From contig CM060918.1 of the NCBI GenBank assembly GCA_030737875.1, positions 775,428,552 through 775,492,551 on the forward strand: a stretch of DNA of 64,000 nucleotides. Direction: 5' to 3'. The stretch comes from Allium sativum (lineage: Eukaryota > Streptophyta > Magnoliopsida > Asparagales > Amaryllidaceae). Made by a program: the position numbers and the translations under genes. Shown piece after piece: positions 1 to 10,145 of the stretch. Position 1 is the first letter of the stretch; the number at the start of each line of letters is the position of its first letter. Under the pieces are notes generated by a model that was not told where the DNA came from, did no database searches, and saw only the letters and a list, made by a program, of their open reading frames with translations.

Positions 1-508
1 ATATGGATATAACAGTTGAAGCAAAACCTTAACCAATATGTGAGTGGATTAATCCAACATAGCATGTATCATATTACCCAAAATAAAACGCGTACATTAC
101 AACAATCATAAACTAATCCCCACTGGTTGCATGAAAAAAAGGTTGCCTAGACTGCAACCACTAATGCATGTTTCTTACAACTAACGTAATAATGAACATG
201 TAGATCGATTAAATAGGGCAATGTATTCACGATACATGACAATGAATGTATAGAAACTAACACATGAGTTTTTCCAACAAACTTAAGGATAAAATTCAAT
301 TTTCCATTATATTAGGTACAAATGAGAAGAGGCTAAATAATGAAACCAAATCCTCTAAATGGACATTGAATATGGTAGACATAGCTGTTATATATGGAGG
401 TGCATTAGTCATTATTCTGATAAAATTTAGTTTTAATATTCCCACTTTTTACTATTCATTTTCTCTGTGTCAGTGTTTCACTGACTCGGTGCTCCTGAGC
501 ACAGCGCC

Positions 509-554
509 AGTAAAACTAAGCCCAGCTTTACTAAGCATTGGGCTCAGTTTTACT
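509..554. repeat. Short inverted repeat (hairpin)
   Basis: AGTAAAACTAAGCCCA at 509-524 is matched by its reverse complement at 539-554 with one mismatch in 16, around a 14-base loop. Further partial complementarity (ACTCGGTGCT to the left, AGCACTGAGT to the right) extends the structure outward. It may be a remnant of a small foldback element. No target-site duplication was found. Confidence 0.6.
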
Positions 555-1461
555 AAGCACTGAGTTCGACGAAGAGCTTGAGCACTGATTTGAACTATTA
601 GGGTCATTTTGTAAGTAATTCAAGCACCTACTATGTGTAAATAATTAGCTATGTGATGACTATACTTGTACATGTTTATACGGAATGCCTATTCTGATAT
701 TACTAAGCCCATTTTTTTTTATTGCGTATGCTTCTTCTTTTTTTCAAGCCTGCATACTGATGGACTTTAACTTCAGTTTCTACTATACTGATATTAATAT
801 GCCGAGTCTTTACTTAGCACATAACCACACTTATTCTACATAGATAATGCCCAGTGTAGACATTTTCTATATTGATAACCACACATATTTTCTGTACTGA
901 CATATTCTATACAGATTTTTCTAAGGCCTGCAAACTGATAGTTTATAATTCTAGTTTATTTTCTTTTAAGCCTGCATATTAGTGCTTGAATTAAAGCATC
1001 GAGCACTAAATGTCTATACAAAGAATGAAGTTGTTATGTGTATAAACTTGAATATGTCTATGTTGAATTAAAGAAAATACAGTAAAAGAATGCATGCAAG
1101 GAAGAAAAAAATGTGTAACAAGTTCTGTGATAAATAAAAAGTAAGCAAAGTAATAGCATGCTTAAATAATATATTAAGAGTGTTTCTTCAAAGAAAAGTA
1201 AGACGGTAGGAGAGTAGAACATATTACGGATATTTCTGAAATACAAAACATGGATCGCAGCTTTGCATAGGTGTTATTGGCTACTTTGTGGTGTATTCTA
1301 TTGTACACATGTTTAGTAGCTCAATGAAAACCCTACATATTTGTATTACTTTTTGTAATAAGTGGCAAAAAACATCCTTATGTTTCTATCTATTCGTCTC
1401 CTTGAATTCACACGATCAATGGTTTGTTAAGTTACATGGTAAGCTCCATTTATTAATTCAG

Positions 1462-1650
1462 CAGTCCTGAGAACTTTTGAGTTATGATTATTTCAGTTTG
1501 TTGTATGGGTTGGGAACATAGTTGAGTGTAATCAACGCAGTTCTTATTCAATTCAACAGTCCTGAGAACATTTGACTTGTGCGTATTTCATTTTGTCACA
1601 TGGGTTGAGAACACAGTGCACTGTAATCAACGCAGTTCTTATTAATTCAC
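1462..1650. repeat. Two-copy tandem repeat, 95-bp period
   Basis: CAGTCCTGAGAAC starts at 1462 and again at 1557. Both copies continue through a TATGGGTTG/CATGGGTTG block and end in GTAATCAACGCAGTTCTTATT. A more degraded relative with TGTAATCC and AACGCAGTCC follows near 1690-1720. It is non-coding. Confidence 0.75.
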
Positions 1651-2280
1651 ACCAAAAGTTCTCATGTGAAATACACACCAATTCAGTTGAGTGTAATCCG
1701 TCCTACAACGCAGTCCTCAACCGAAGTACATAACTCAACTGCTATAAAATTTAAGTAGACTCAAATTTCAACCCAAAGTGCAAACAAATTTAAATGTAAG
1801 GCACAATAGTCGTACCGTATAAGCAACTTTTGTAAAAGTAGGTAAACACAGAAATTAAGCTGAAATACACATAGTTCGAGATACTTAACTCAGTGCCTGA
1901 TAAAGAGGAGGTTGCATTAGGCAGTTCAACCGACAAAGTGGATTTGGCCCTACACATGAGAAATTTATAGACAAATTAAATTTCATAGATAAAATTCATA
2001 AATAAATATGATCTTGATATGAAAAACTACATGTCATGATTTATTTACAACATAGTTTTTGTGTGTATGTGTGGGAAGGGAAGGGGGGTCACATTCGATA
2101 AACGTGATCGTTTGAAAACACAAATGGCAACAAAATGAAGACAGAAAACACAATTAAATGTAAAATTTTATACTGCACAAATACATGGTTTAAATGGCAC
2201 AAAATGAAGATAGTACTATAGATTTTGACAAACAAACCCAAAACACATGACTTACAAAATGGTACTAACATGTGCATGCC

Positions 2281-2285
2281 TGTAG
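2281..2285. repeat. Target-site duplication of the Copia element, left copy (TGTAG)
   Basis: TGTAG lies immediately before the TG of the left LTR and again at 7174-7178, immediately after the CA of the right LTR. Five bases is the usual duplication length for Ty1/copia integration. Confidence 0.9.
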
Positions 2286-2712
2286 TGTTGAAACTCCTAA
2301 AGAGTTGAATGAAATACATTTAGTCCCACATTGGCAAATAATGGGTTAATGTTGTGTATATATATAGGATCCTCATTCTCCTAATTGGCCCTTAGGGTCA
2401 GGTAATTTTGTGCGAGAGGGAGGACTTATATCTGATGAACACACACGAGCGCGCGTGCGCCGCCCGCCCGTCCGACCGAACCGAACCGGTCCGGGTCCGG
2501 GCTCGGGCTCGGGCTTGGATATGAAATCGGGCCTTAACCATATTTTTGCACCGAAAAACTCTGTTATTTTTGAAGGGTTTTTTGAAACAATGGCAGGATT
2601 GGTTGGATACGGGTGAGACCCGTTGAGAACGGTTTGAATGAACGGACGCGTTCAATTAAACGGCTGCGTTTTTTCAAACGGGTGCGGCCCGTTAACGCAT
2701 CCTTTTGAAAAC

Positions 2713-2720
2713 TATATAAA
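2713..2720 (+). promoter_or_regulatory. TATA box of the Copia left LTR
   Basis: TATATAAA lies in a conserved stretch in the middle of the LTR and is repeated at 6708-6715 in the right LTR. Its position is right for the U3/R promoter of an LTR retrotransposon. Its activity is inferred. Confidence 0.5.
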
Positions 2721-3093
2721 CATAGTGATTCTGATCAAATCATTACCGAAAAAAAAAGTTTTCTACTTCCTGTGCAATCCGCCATTACTGATTGTCGCTG
2801 TCAGTACATACTCACTACAATCTCGAGCAGCTTTCTCGTCTGTTGTATCCTGGGAGGCTTCGACTGAAAGTCTTAAGGAAACTGTGAATACAGGCCTCAG
2901 GCGAACTCGGTTAGACTTCATTTCTTTGTTGTTTAACTTTCAACTTGTATACCGGATAATTCTGTATACTGCAGCAATACTGTGGTGTTTTTGATTTGCT
3001 ATATCATAGTAGCACTGTTTGACACAGATAATACTTCTGTCATTGAATTGATTTGTGTGCAAATCATTTTATTTTGAACAGATTGCAGTACTG

Positions 3094-3209
3094 AATGAAA
3101 GTCTTAAGATGTTATAATTTATCTGTACTCAAAACAGAATTTGAAACAGAATATAAATGTTTCTAATTTGTAACAGAATTAAAGTGTTCCAAATCATACT
3201 GTTGACAGA
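3094..3209 (-). repeat. Inverted LTR 3'-end segment
   Basis: The segment starting TGTTATAATTTATCTG (3110) and running to about 3197 is the reverse complement of the right LTR end (7085-7173). It includes a 12-base insertion relative to that copy. The palindrome CAGTACTG ends at 3093 on one side and AGTACTG lies at 3210-3216 on the other. The inverted block also carries about 16 bases (3094-3109) with no counterpart in the right LTR, perhaps former internal sequence just beyond the LTR. Confidence 0.88.
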
Positions 3210-3216
3210 AGTACTG

Positions 3217-4667
3217 AACCATTGGGAATGATTCATACTGACTTATGTGATTTCAAAAACTTACCTACAAGAGGTGGGAAAAAGTATTTTATCACATTTA
3301 TTGATGATTATACACAATATTGCTACGTATATCTTTTAAACAGTAAAGATGAAGCTATCACATCGTTTATAAAATATAAAGCTGAAGTAGAAAATCAGCT
3401 TAATAAGATGATCAAGATATTGAGATCCGATCGAGGTGGAGAATATGAATCGTCGTTTGAACAATTCTGTGCAGAAAATGGAATAATTCATCAAACGACA
3501 GCACCATATTCGCCACAACAAAACGGCATAGCCGAGAGGAAAAACGGAACGTTGAAAGATATGATTAATGTAATGCTTTTAAAGTCCGGTCTACCGACGA
3601 ACTTATGGGGGGAAGCCTTGAATATGTCTAATCACATATTAAATAAAGTTCCTCACAGTAAAACAGGAAAAATTCCATATGAGTTATGGAAAGGACATCT
3701 ACCAAGCTTCAAATACCTCAAAGTGTGGGGGTGCTTGGCAAAAGTTCCAATCCCGCCACCCAAGAAGGTCAAACTTGGACCAAAAACAGTAGATTGTTAC
3801 TACTTAGGGCCTGCCCATAATAGTAGTGCGTATAGATTTTTGGTATTCAAGTCTGATATAGATGATATCCGTGTAAATACAATCATGGATTCAAGAGATG
3901 CCTCATTTTTTGAAGACGTGTTTCCACACAAAAGAAATGAAGGAAATAATGTCCCCAAAAGGACACGAGAAGAATCAAGTAGCCCACATGAAAATAAAAC
4001 TCATCGTGAAGTTGATGAAGTTGAACCAAGAAGAAGCGTAAGGGCTAGAACTTCCAAGTCATTTGGCTCTGAGTTCTTCACTTACGTACTTGAACATGAA
4101 CCTCAAACATATAAAGAGGCCATGACATCTTCTGAATCTTCATGTTGGAAAGAAGCAATCCAAAGTGAGATTGATTCAATTCTAAGTAATAAAACTTGGG
4201 AAATTGTTGATATTCCACCTGGAATAGAACCAATTGGCTGCAAATGGATTTTCAAAAAGAAAATGAAAGCAGATGGCTCTATCGACAAATATAAAGCCAG
4301 ATTAGTAGCCAAAGGATATCGTCAAAAAGAAGGAATAGACTTCTTTGATACATATTCACCCGTTACACGAATAACCTCAATAAGAATGTTAATAGCGATT
4401 GCATCCATATATAATCTAGAGATTCATCAGATGGATGTAAAGACGACGTTCTTGAATGGAGATCTCGATGAGGAAATCTACATGGAGCAACCTGAATGTT
4501 TTATATCCAAAGGAAATGAAAATAAAGTCTGTAAATTGGTAAAATCATTATACGGACTCAAACAAGCTCCAAAACAATGGCACGAAAAATTTGATAGTGT
4601 CATGATGCAAAATGGATTTCGTATAAATGAATGTGATAAATGTGTTTATTATAAACAAATTGGATAG
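3217..4667 (+). pseudogene. Copia pol, part 1: integrase core and reverse transcriptase N-terminal half
   Basis: The frame starts inside the integrase core and lacks the N-terminal zinc finger. Visible integrase landmarks are the first Asp in HTDLC, the second Asp in RSDRGGEYE and the Glu in QQNGIAERKN, which together give the DD35E triad. A linker with a conserved GCLAKVPIP stretch follows, then the reverse transcriptase with CKWIFKKK, KARLVAKGY, MDVKTTFLNG (first catalytic Asp) and SLYGLKQAPKQW. It ends at an in-frame TAG at 4665-4667, just before the YVDD motif. The codons continue in the same frame afterwards, so this is a single nonsense change. Gag and protease are absent upstream. The protein would have supplied integration and cDNA synthesis in the element's particle. 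Confidence 0.93.
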
Positions 4668-5633
4668 TCATATGTCATGATTTGTTTGTATGTGGATGAT
4701 ATGTTAATCTTTGGTCCTAACGTAAAAGTTATTGAGACCATAAAGAAAATGCTGATCAACAATTTCGATATGAAAGATTTAGGAGTTGCAGATGTTATTT
4801 TGGGAATCAAAATAATAAGAACCCCTAATGGAATTGAATTATCTCAGTCACATTATGTAGACAAAGTGATTGAAAGATTTCAAAATCTTGGGATTAAAGG
4901 AGTAAAAACACCTTTTAATCCGTCAGAAGTACTGCATAAAAACACTAATGAGAGTGTAATGCAACTAGAATACTCTCGTGTTATAGGATGTCTAATGTAT
5001 CTTATGAACTGCACGAGACCAGATATAGCTTATGCAGTAAGTCGACTAAGCATGTATACAAGTAATCCAGGAAAGGAACACTGGAAAGCACTAATGAGAG
5101 TGCTTGGATACTTAAAGAATACCACAAATTATTCTTTGCAATACGGAAAATATCCAGCCGTATTAGAAGGATATAGTGATGCAAACTGGATTGTCGATTC
5201 AGAGGAATCAAAATCCACAAGTGGTTATGTTTTTACTCTAGTAGGAGCAGCAGTGTCGTGGAATTCTACTAAGCAAACATGCATAGCTCGATCAACGATG
5301 GAATCTGAGTTTATTGCTTTAGATAAAGCAGGCGAAGAAGAAGAATGGCTTCGTCACTTCTTAAAAGATATTCCACTTTGGCCTAAACCTGTAACGGCCA
5401 TATGTATTCACTGCGACAATCAAGCAGCGCTAAGTAGAGCGAAAAACTTTGTGTATAATGGCAAATCTCGACACATTCGTCGACGCCATAACACAGTTAG
5501 GCAGTTACTCTCAAATGGAACTATCTCCATTGACTATGTAAGAACCAATGATAACCTAGCGGAACCATTTACAAAAGGGTTACCAAGAGAGAAAATTGAC
5601 TGCGCATCGAGGGGAATGTGTTTAAAAGCCTAA
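4668..5633 (+). pseudogene. Copia pol, part 2: reverse transcriptase C-terminal half and RNase H
   Basis: It continues in frame from the TAG at 4665. The catalytic YVDD motif ([10 protein letters not shown]) lies near 4690, followed by MKDLG and [13 protein letters not shown] of the connection region. RNase H follows, with [16 protein letters not shown] and CDNQAAL supplying its acidic residues, and RHIRRRH. The frame closes near a degenerate SRGM stretch typical of Copia pol C-termini. Apart from the upstream stop, this half reads through without frameshift. The whole frame is inferred to be non-functional because gag and protease are deleted. Confidence 0.92.
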
Positions 5634-6225
5634 ACCAACAAGAGTTATCTTATATGGAAACCTATCCTAGCGACTGGAGATCCCACAGACTAGGATCAAT
5701 AGGTAAACCAGCTCTGAATAACTCAAGCCGTAATGCATTTGGTCGGACATTGTCCTACTCCATTCCTACGGTGCACAATATAAAATGCATGCCTACAGAA
5801 GTTTCACAGGTTAAAGCTATGCTTTTTAATGATGACCATATCTTGTAAAATAACAAGTGGGATATATGTAGGATATTCCTAATGGTAGCGATCACCTATG
5901 TCAGTGTGAGCTGGGTCGGCTCTATGGGAATATTATAGGCTTAAATTCTCTATATACACTCGCAGAACCAGAAATTGTTCAGGACCAAAATAAATACAAC
6001 TAAGAGATTGGGTGAGAAGGGAAATAATGTTCTGTTAAACTTATTGTCTGGTTATAAAAAAAGGCTGACGATTCAAGATGAAATAATTCACCGATTAGCC
6101 AAGTATATCCGATGAGTTTTAACTAAGGGAAGTTCAAAGTGAAAAATCTACTTATCCTAAATAAAACATTATTCCATATGTAGTCAGTGATATTTCAATT
6201 TGTGTGGGGGATAAAATATATTATC
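5634..6225 (+). other. Copia 3' untranslated internal region
   Basis: This is the stretch between the pol stop and the polypurine tract. No protein similarity is visible. The short open frame at 5618-5848 overlaps the end of pol in another frame and resembles nothing known. Confidence 0.6.
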
Positions 6226-6236
6226 ATGTGGGGGAT
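6226..6236 (+). promoter_or_regulatory. Polypurine tract of the Copia element
   Basis: ATGTGGGGGAT directly precedes the TG of the right LTR at 6237, the place where plus-strand DNA synthesis is primed. A near-identical TGTGGGGGAT lies about 24 bases upstream (6203-6212), so there may be a duplicated or secondary tract. Confidence 0.8.
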
Positions 6237-7173
6237 TGTTGAAATTCCTAAAGAGTTGAATGAAATACATTTAGTCCCACATTGGCAAATAATGGGTTAA
6301 TGTTGTGTGTATATATATAGGATCCTCATTCTCCTAATTGGCCCTTAGGGTCAGGTAATTTTGTGCGAGAGGGATGACCTATATCTGATGAACACACACG
6401 CATGCGCGTGCGCCGCCCGCCCGTCCGACCGAACCGAACAGGGCCGGGCCGGGTCCGGGTCCGGGCTCGGGCTTGGACTTTGATATGAAATCGGGCCTTA
6501 ACCATATTTTTGCACTGAAAAACTCTGCTATTTTTGAAGGGTTTTTTGAAACAATGGCAGGATTGGTTGGATACGGGTGAGACCCGTTGAGAACGAGCGG
6601 GTGCAACCCATTACGGTTTGAATGAACGGACGCGTTCATTTAAACGGAAATTAAACGGCTGCGTTTTTTCAAACAGGTGCGACCCGTTAACGCATCCTTT
6701 TGAAAACTATATAAACATAGTGATTCTGATCAAATCATTACCAAAAATAAAAAAAATAGTTTTCTACTTCCTGTGCAATCCGCCATTATTGATTGTCGCT
6801 GTCAGTACATACTCACTACAATCTCGAGCAGCTTTCTCGTCTGTTGTATCCTGGGAGGCTTTGACTGAAAGTCTTAAGGAAACTGTGAATACAGGCCTCA
6901 GGCGAACTCGGTTAGACTTCAATTCTTTGTTGTTTAACTTTCAACTTGTATACCGGATAATTCTGTATACTGCAGCAATACTGTGGTGTTTTTGATTTGC
7001 TATAGCATAGTAGCACTGTTTGACACAGATAATACTTCTGTCGTTGAATTGATTTGTGTGCAAATCATTTTATTTTGAACAGATTGCAGTACTGTTTCTG
7101 ATTTGGAACACTTTAATTCTGTTACAAATTAGAAACATTTATATTCTGTTTTGAGTACAGATAAATTATAACA
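6237..7173 (+). repeat. Right LTR of the Copia element
   Basis: It is 937 bp, starts TGTTGAAATTCC and ends TTATAACA, and is followed by the duplication TGTAG at 7174-7178. It contains the TATA box TATATAAA at 6708-6715. It is the reference for recognising the inverted tail in the left LTR. Confidence 0.93.
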
Positions 7174-7178
7174 TGTAG

Positions 7179-8064
7179 CACATTAAGTAATGAACTTATG
7201 GACTACAAAATCTGCAAAAGAATAGCTCGGCTTATGAGACAATATAAATTTGTCAGCCACGTGCTTCTGTCTTAACCATGAATAAAATGGTGCAATATAA
7301 ATAAAGATAGAGATAAGCACTTCTAAATCTGGAGGGCTTTTAAATTCACAGTCATGAAATTTAAGGTAGAAGGAGAGATGGGGGAAAAAGTCAAATAATC
7401 TAAATGGTGACCTTTCAACTATTTTTAATGAGAAAACACGTAAACCATTTGCAACCAAGGATACGAGAAATAAGGAGAAACCAGGGATTAAGACTCAGCT
7501 TTGCATAGACTAGTATAAACCCAGGCTATGCCCCCAACATGTTCAGAGATTAATGTAACGAAAAAGGAACTATATTTGCAACAACATAACAGAATGTGGA
7601 GACATATAAGAACTTTAACATCTTTGAAGGAATTTATTAACTGAACATAATCAATTATAGGAACTTTAACATCGTTGTGGGAATTGTTAACCAAACTTTA
7701 GATCATCGAAAAATGAAGGGGAACTAGTCAGAATAGGTAAAAGTGTGTAGAAAATAAATAGCCACATGCCACTGCCTTAGTATTACAGCAATTTATATAA
7801 ATAAATGTACACAACTAGCCTAAACATAATATTTTTCACATTAATCAGCATAATTTGATAAAACAACAGACTATAAAATAGTGAACTCGTATACATTATC
7901 AATGATCATCTAAACAACGATATAACCTCTAGTGGAGCATAAATAGAACATAATCGAACAACTAAAGTCAGAAGCATAGAAAGACTATAATGGAACAATT
8001 ACAAGAAAAGGAGTTGTTCACATAGTCTAATAATTAAAATTATAGGAAAAACAAACAATAATAC
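7179..8064. other. AT-rich intergenic DNA
   Basis: It continues the sequence found left of the Copia element. No coding similarity, repeat or RNA gene is recognisable. Confidence 0.6.
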
Positions 8065-8330
8065 CTCTGACAGAAGTTCTAATTGGAGAAGATTGTCTTG
8101 GTTTGGGATTGGGATCGATTTGGAGATGAGCGAGAAAAGAGATTTATATAATCGATCGACTGTTGAAGATTGTAATTAGGATCGATTTCGTGGGAATTTA
8201 TGCTATCAGCTGGTGGACTTGGTGGATGACGGCGATTAATGGGTTCTGAAGGGGATAAGCGAAAGGGAGAAGGGTTAGTGGAGGACAAAGCGACTAAGAC
8301 AAAATGCGCCTTTTTTTTAGTTCCCACACA
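8065..8330 (-). other. Possible first exon or 5' UTR of an unidentified minus-strand transcript
   Basis: On the minus strand this segment is less AT-rich than its surroundings and is pyrimidine- and CCA-rich, as plant leader exons often are. It ends TCAGAG followed by GTATTATT, a plausible splice donor. It holds an 82-codon frame starting at 8327 whose product is low in complexity (Pro/Ser-rich) and unrecognised. No convincing downstream exon was found in 7179-8060. It could equally be a random GC-richer patch. Confidence 0.22.
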
Positions 8331-8509
8331 ATTTTTGTTTCCCGCCTCCTTTTTTATTAAATAGCGTTGTACGATAATTTATTAAAGCAAATAGCGTTGG
8401 AAACCCCAAGTTGAACAGCGGTCCAGAATCAATATGTAGAAATGCTGTATGATTGTTCTATTAGAAGACAAAATTCTTGTAGTGAAATCTCCGCATGCCT
8501 CTAACAAGA
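8331..8509. other. Non-coding spacer with a duplicated AAATAGCGTTG motif
   Basis: AAATAGCGTTG occurs twice about 40 bases apart (near 8360 and 8389). No gene is seen. Confidence 0.4.
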
Positions 8510-8800
8510 AGCACCGAATCCCTCTGGAGACGATATATCGCATCCCTCAGGATGAGAAGTAACTGCATCCTTTGGGGTGCGATATTATCGCATCCCCCAC
8601 GATGCGATATATTGCATCCTCCTGGGATACGATATACCGCCTCCTTTTTGATGTGATGTATCACATTCATTAGGTGTGATGCAGCCTCATTTCCTCCCCC
8701 TAAGACCACAAACCACATCCCTCTAGGATGCGAAATTCTATAATGGTGGGGGAGGGATGCGAATTTCCTGCTGTTGCTCTTCTAGGACGCGAATTTCTGC
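8510..8800. repeat. Array of short imperfect palindromes built on GCATCC/GGATGC
   Basis: Successive units begin at about 8540, 8565, 8590, 8614 and 8639, a spacing close to 25 bases. Each has the form GCATCC-N4/5-GGATGC and they are joined by GATATAT/GATATTAT spacers. A second cluster follows with three copies of GGA(T/C)GCGAAATT or GAATTTC, near 8728, 8755 and 8788. Each unit can fold into a small stem. The minus-strand reading frame across 8461-8718 is a by-product of this repeat and is not called as a gene. Confidence 0.7.
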
Positions 8801-9049
8801 TGTGTAGTTCCCAAATCTCACCAACTCCCACCTAGCCCACTACCTGTAAATGCCCTCTTGCTCATTCTTCACAAGGGTTGGATTTGTGTTGATTTGACAG
8901 CCCTTCAAGCTCCAAAAACTCCTTTAATTGCAGCATAGCTCTTGAGGAAGAAGGAGACTACATACTTTTTTCCCAAGACTTGGCATATAAAAAATATGAC
9001 TCCCGAATACGTAGAAAAATTTGTAAACGAGTGTCATGATGATGTTCAA

Positions 9050-9215
9050 AGCTTGTAACTCTCATTTGTGAATAAAGATAAAAAACCTTCAAAGTGGACG
9101 TAGGTTCCTCACGGACCGAGCCATTATAAACCTATGTGTTATCCTCTATTTTCCGCACTTTAATTTTCCATACGCAAGACGCTAATTCTAGAGTTTAGAG
9201 AATCTTTGGGTGTGA
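9050..9215 (+). repeat. Remnant of a Copia-like LTR (R-U5 part)
   Basis: The series GTGGACGTAGG, ACCGAGCC, TATAAACC and TATGTGTTATCC, followed by a T-rich TTTAATTTTCC, is the arrangement I know from the R/U5 regions of many plant Copia LTRs. The outer ends and any partner LTR were not found. The call rests on family resemblance, not on a repeat within this window. Confidence 0.4.
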
Positions 9216-10145
9216 TGACCAATTTTGTCGTCATCATATACTATCATGTGATGATATGAATTGGAAGACTTCTTGCAACATCTCCTATTCTGAGGCCTGA
9301 AACTAAATGTTATATATGTTGCAATCATCTATAATACTAACTTCTGATGATGAAATACAGATATGTTAATGATATCGATACTAGTAACACATTAATATGA
9401 AATAAATTTAAACATAATTTCAAAAATATATTTCTAGTTTCATATTAGTTATATAATCTCAATTTCTCTCCAAGTTTTGATAGAATGATAAAATAATACA
9501 AGAGGGATGTATGAAGATTCCCTTTCAATTGATCATAGTACTAATAGCTTACATGCTGCAATTATTGCAACATTGAATCACGAAATGAAATGGACTCCAA
9601 AAAATAATTCTAAAATACCTAATGATTCCCTTGCATATATTTAAAAGCTTTATTCATCATAACTTAACAACATGGCAAAGCAAGTGAATCGAATAAATGA
9701 AGTGGAGCAGTGCTTCAACTAATGGAAAATTTTGGTTAAATAAATACTTTCACAAATCCTATAAGATTTGGTAAATTTTGAATAGTCAATAAACTTGATT
9801 TTCAAAATTGTGTCATCGGTTTAAAACTTAGATTTACAAAATATTTGTAACCCCTTAATTGTCTTTAATTAAAATAGTGATTTACTTATGCTTTACTAGC
9901 TTAAAAAATTCATATCAACTCATATAATATGAGAAAAATTCATGACATCCAATCGTGGATCAGTAAATATAAGCAAAACACATTTTTCCTATTCAAAATA
10001 CATGAATTTATTAGTATTTCCCAGCTTTGGTTAATCCTTCACATGCTTACCACTAACATCTACTTAACGATTTTTAAAACATTGATTTTACTATTAGTCT
10101 TATAGTCAATAAGACAATTACAATTTGGAACATTGATTTTCCTTG
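9216..10145. other. AT-rich intergenic DNA
   Basis: No coding frame, terminal repeat or other structure is recognisable. Confidence 0.6.

Larger units (their letters stand above)
1..2280. other. AT-rich intergenic DNA, no gene seen
   Basis: No reading frame longer than 100 codons and no recognisable protein is present on either strand. Apart from the inverted repeat at 509-554 and the tandem repeat at 1462-1650, which are listed separately, I see only low-complexity AT-rich sequence. The stretch continues uninterrupted to the right of the Copia element, at 7179, once one copy of the 5-bp target duplication is discounted. Confidence 0.7.
2286..3216 (+). repeat. Left LTR of the Copia element, with inverted 3' tail
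   Basis: From 2286 to about 3093 it matches the right LTR (6237 onward) almost base for base apart from small indels. Both carry the GC-rich GGTCCGGG-type tract near 2490, a TATA box and a conserved block ending in CAGTACTG. After 3093 the sequence is the reverse complement of the last ~85 bases of the right LTR. The open reading frame across 2638-2994 is present in both LTRs but resembles no protein and is probably fortuitous. Confidence 0.9.
2286..7173 (+). mobile_element. Truncated Ty1/copia LTR retrotransposon
   Basis: The element has two LTRs of about 930 bp with TG...CA ends, a polypurine tract and a 5-bp target duplication (TGTAG). Pol runs in the Copia order of integrase, reverse transcriptase, RNase H. 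The primer-binding site, gag, protease and the integrase N-terminus are missing. The left LTR tail is inverted and joins directly to the integrase core at about 3217. One in-frame stop (4665) interrupts pol. It is therefore a dead copy that kept both ends. The integrase and reverse transcriptase sequence fits plant Copia in general. I do not assign a lineage. Confidence 0.92.

Noticed and set aside
2638..2994. 118-codon frame in the Copia left LTR (and its copy at 6618-6995)
   Set aside because: It is present in both LTRs simply because the LTRs are copies. The peptide resembles no protein, and the frame overlaps the TATA box and presumed transcript start.
8461..8718. Minus-strand frame of 85 codons
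   Set aside because: It is generated by the GCATCC/GGATGC repeat array and is repetitive in peptide sequence.
8510..8800. Possible CRISPR-like array
   Set aside because: Units are imperfect palindromes spaced by only 8-10 similar bases with no unique spacers, and the window is plant nuclear DNA.
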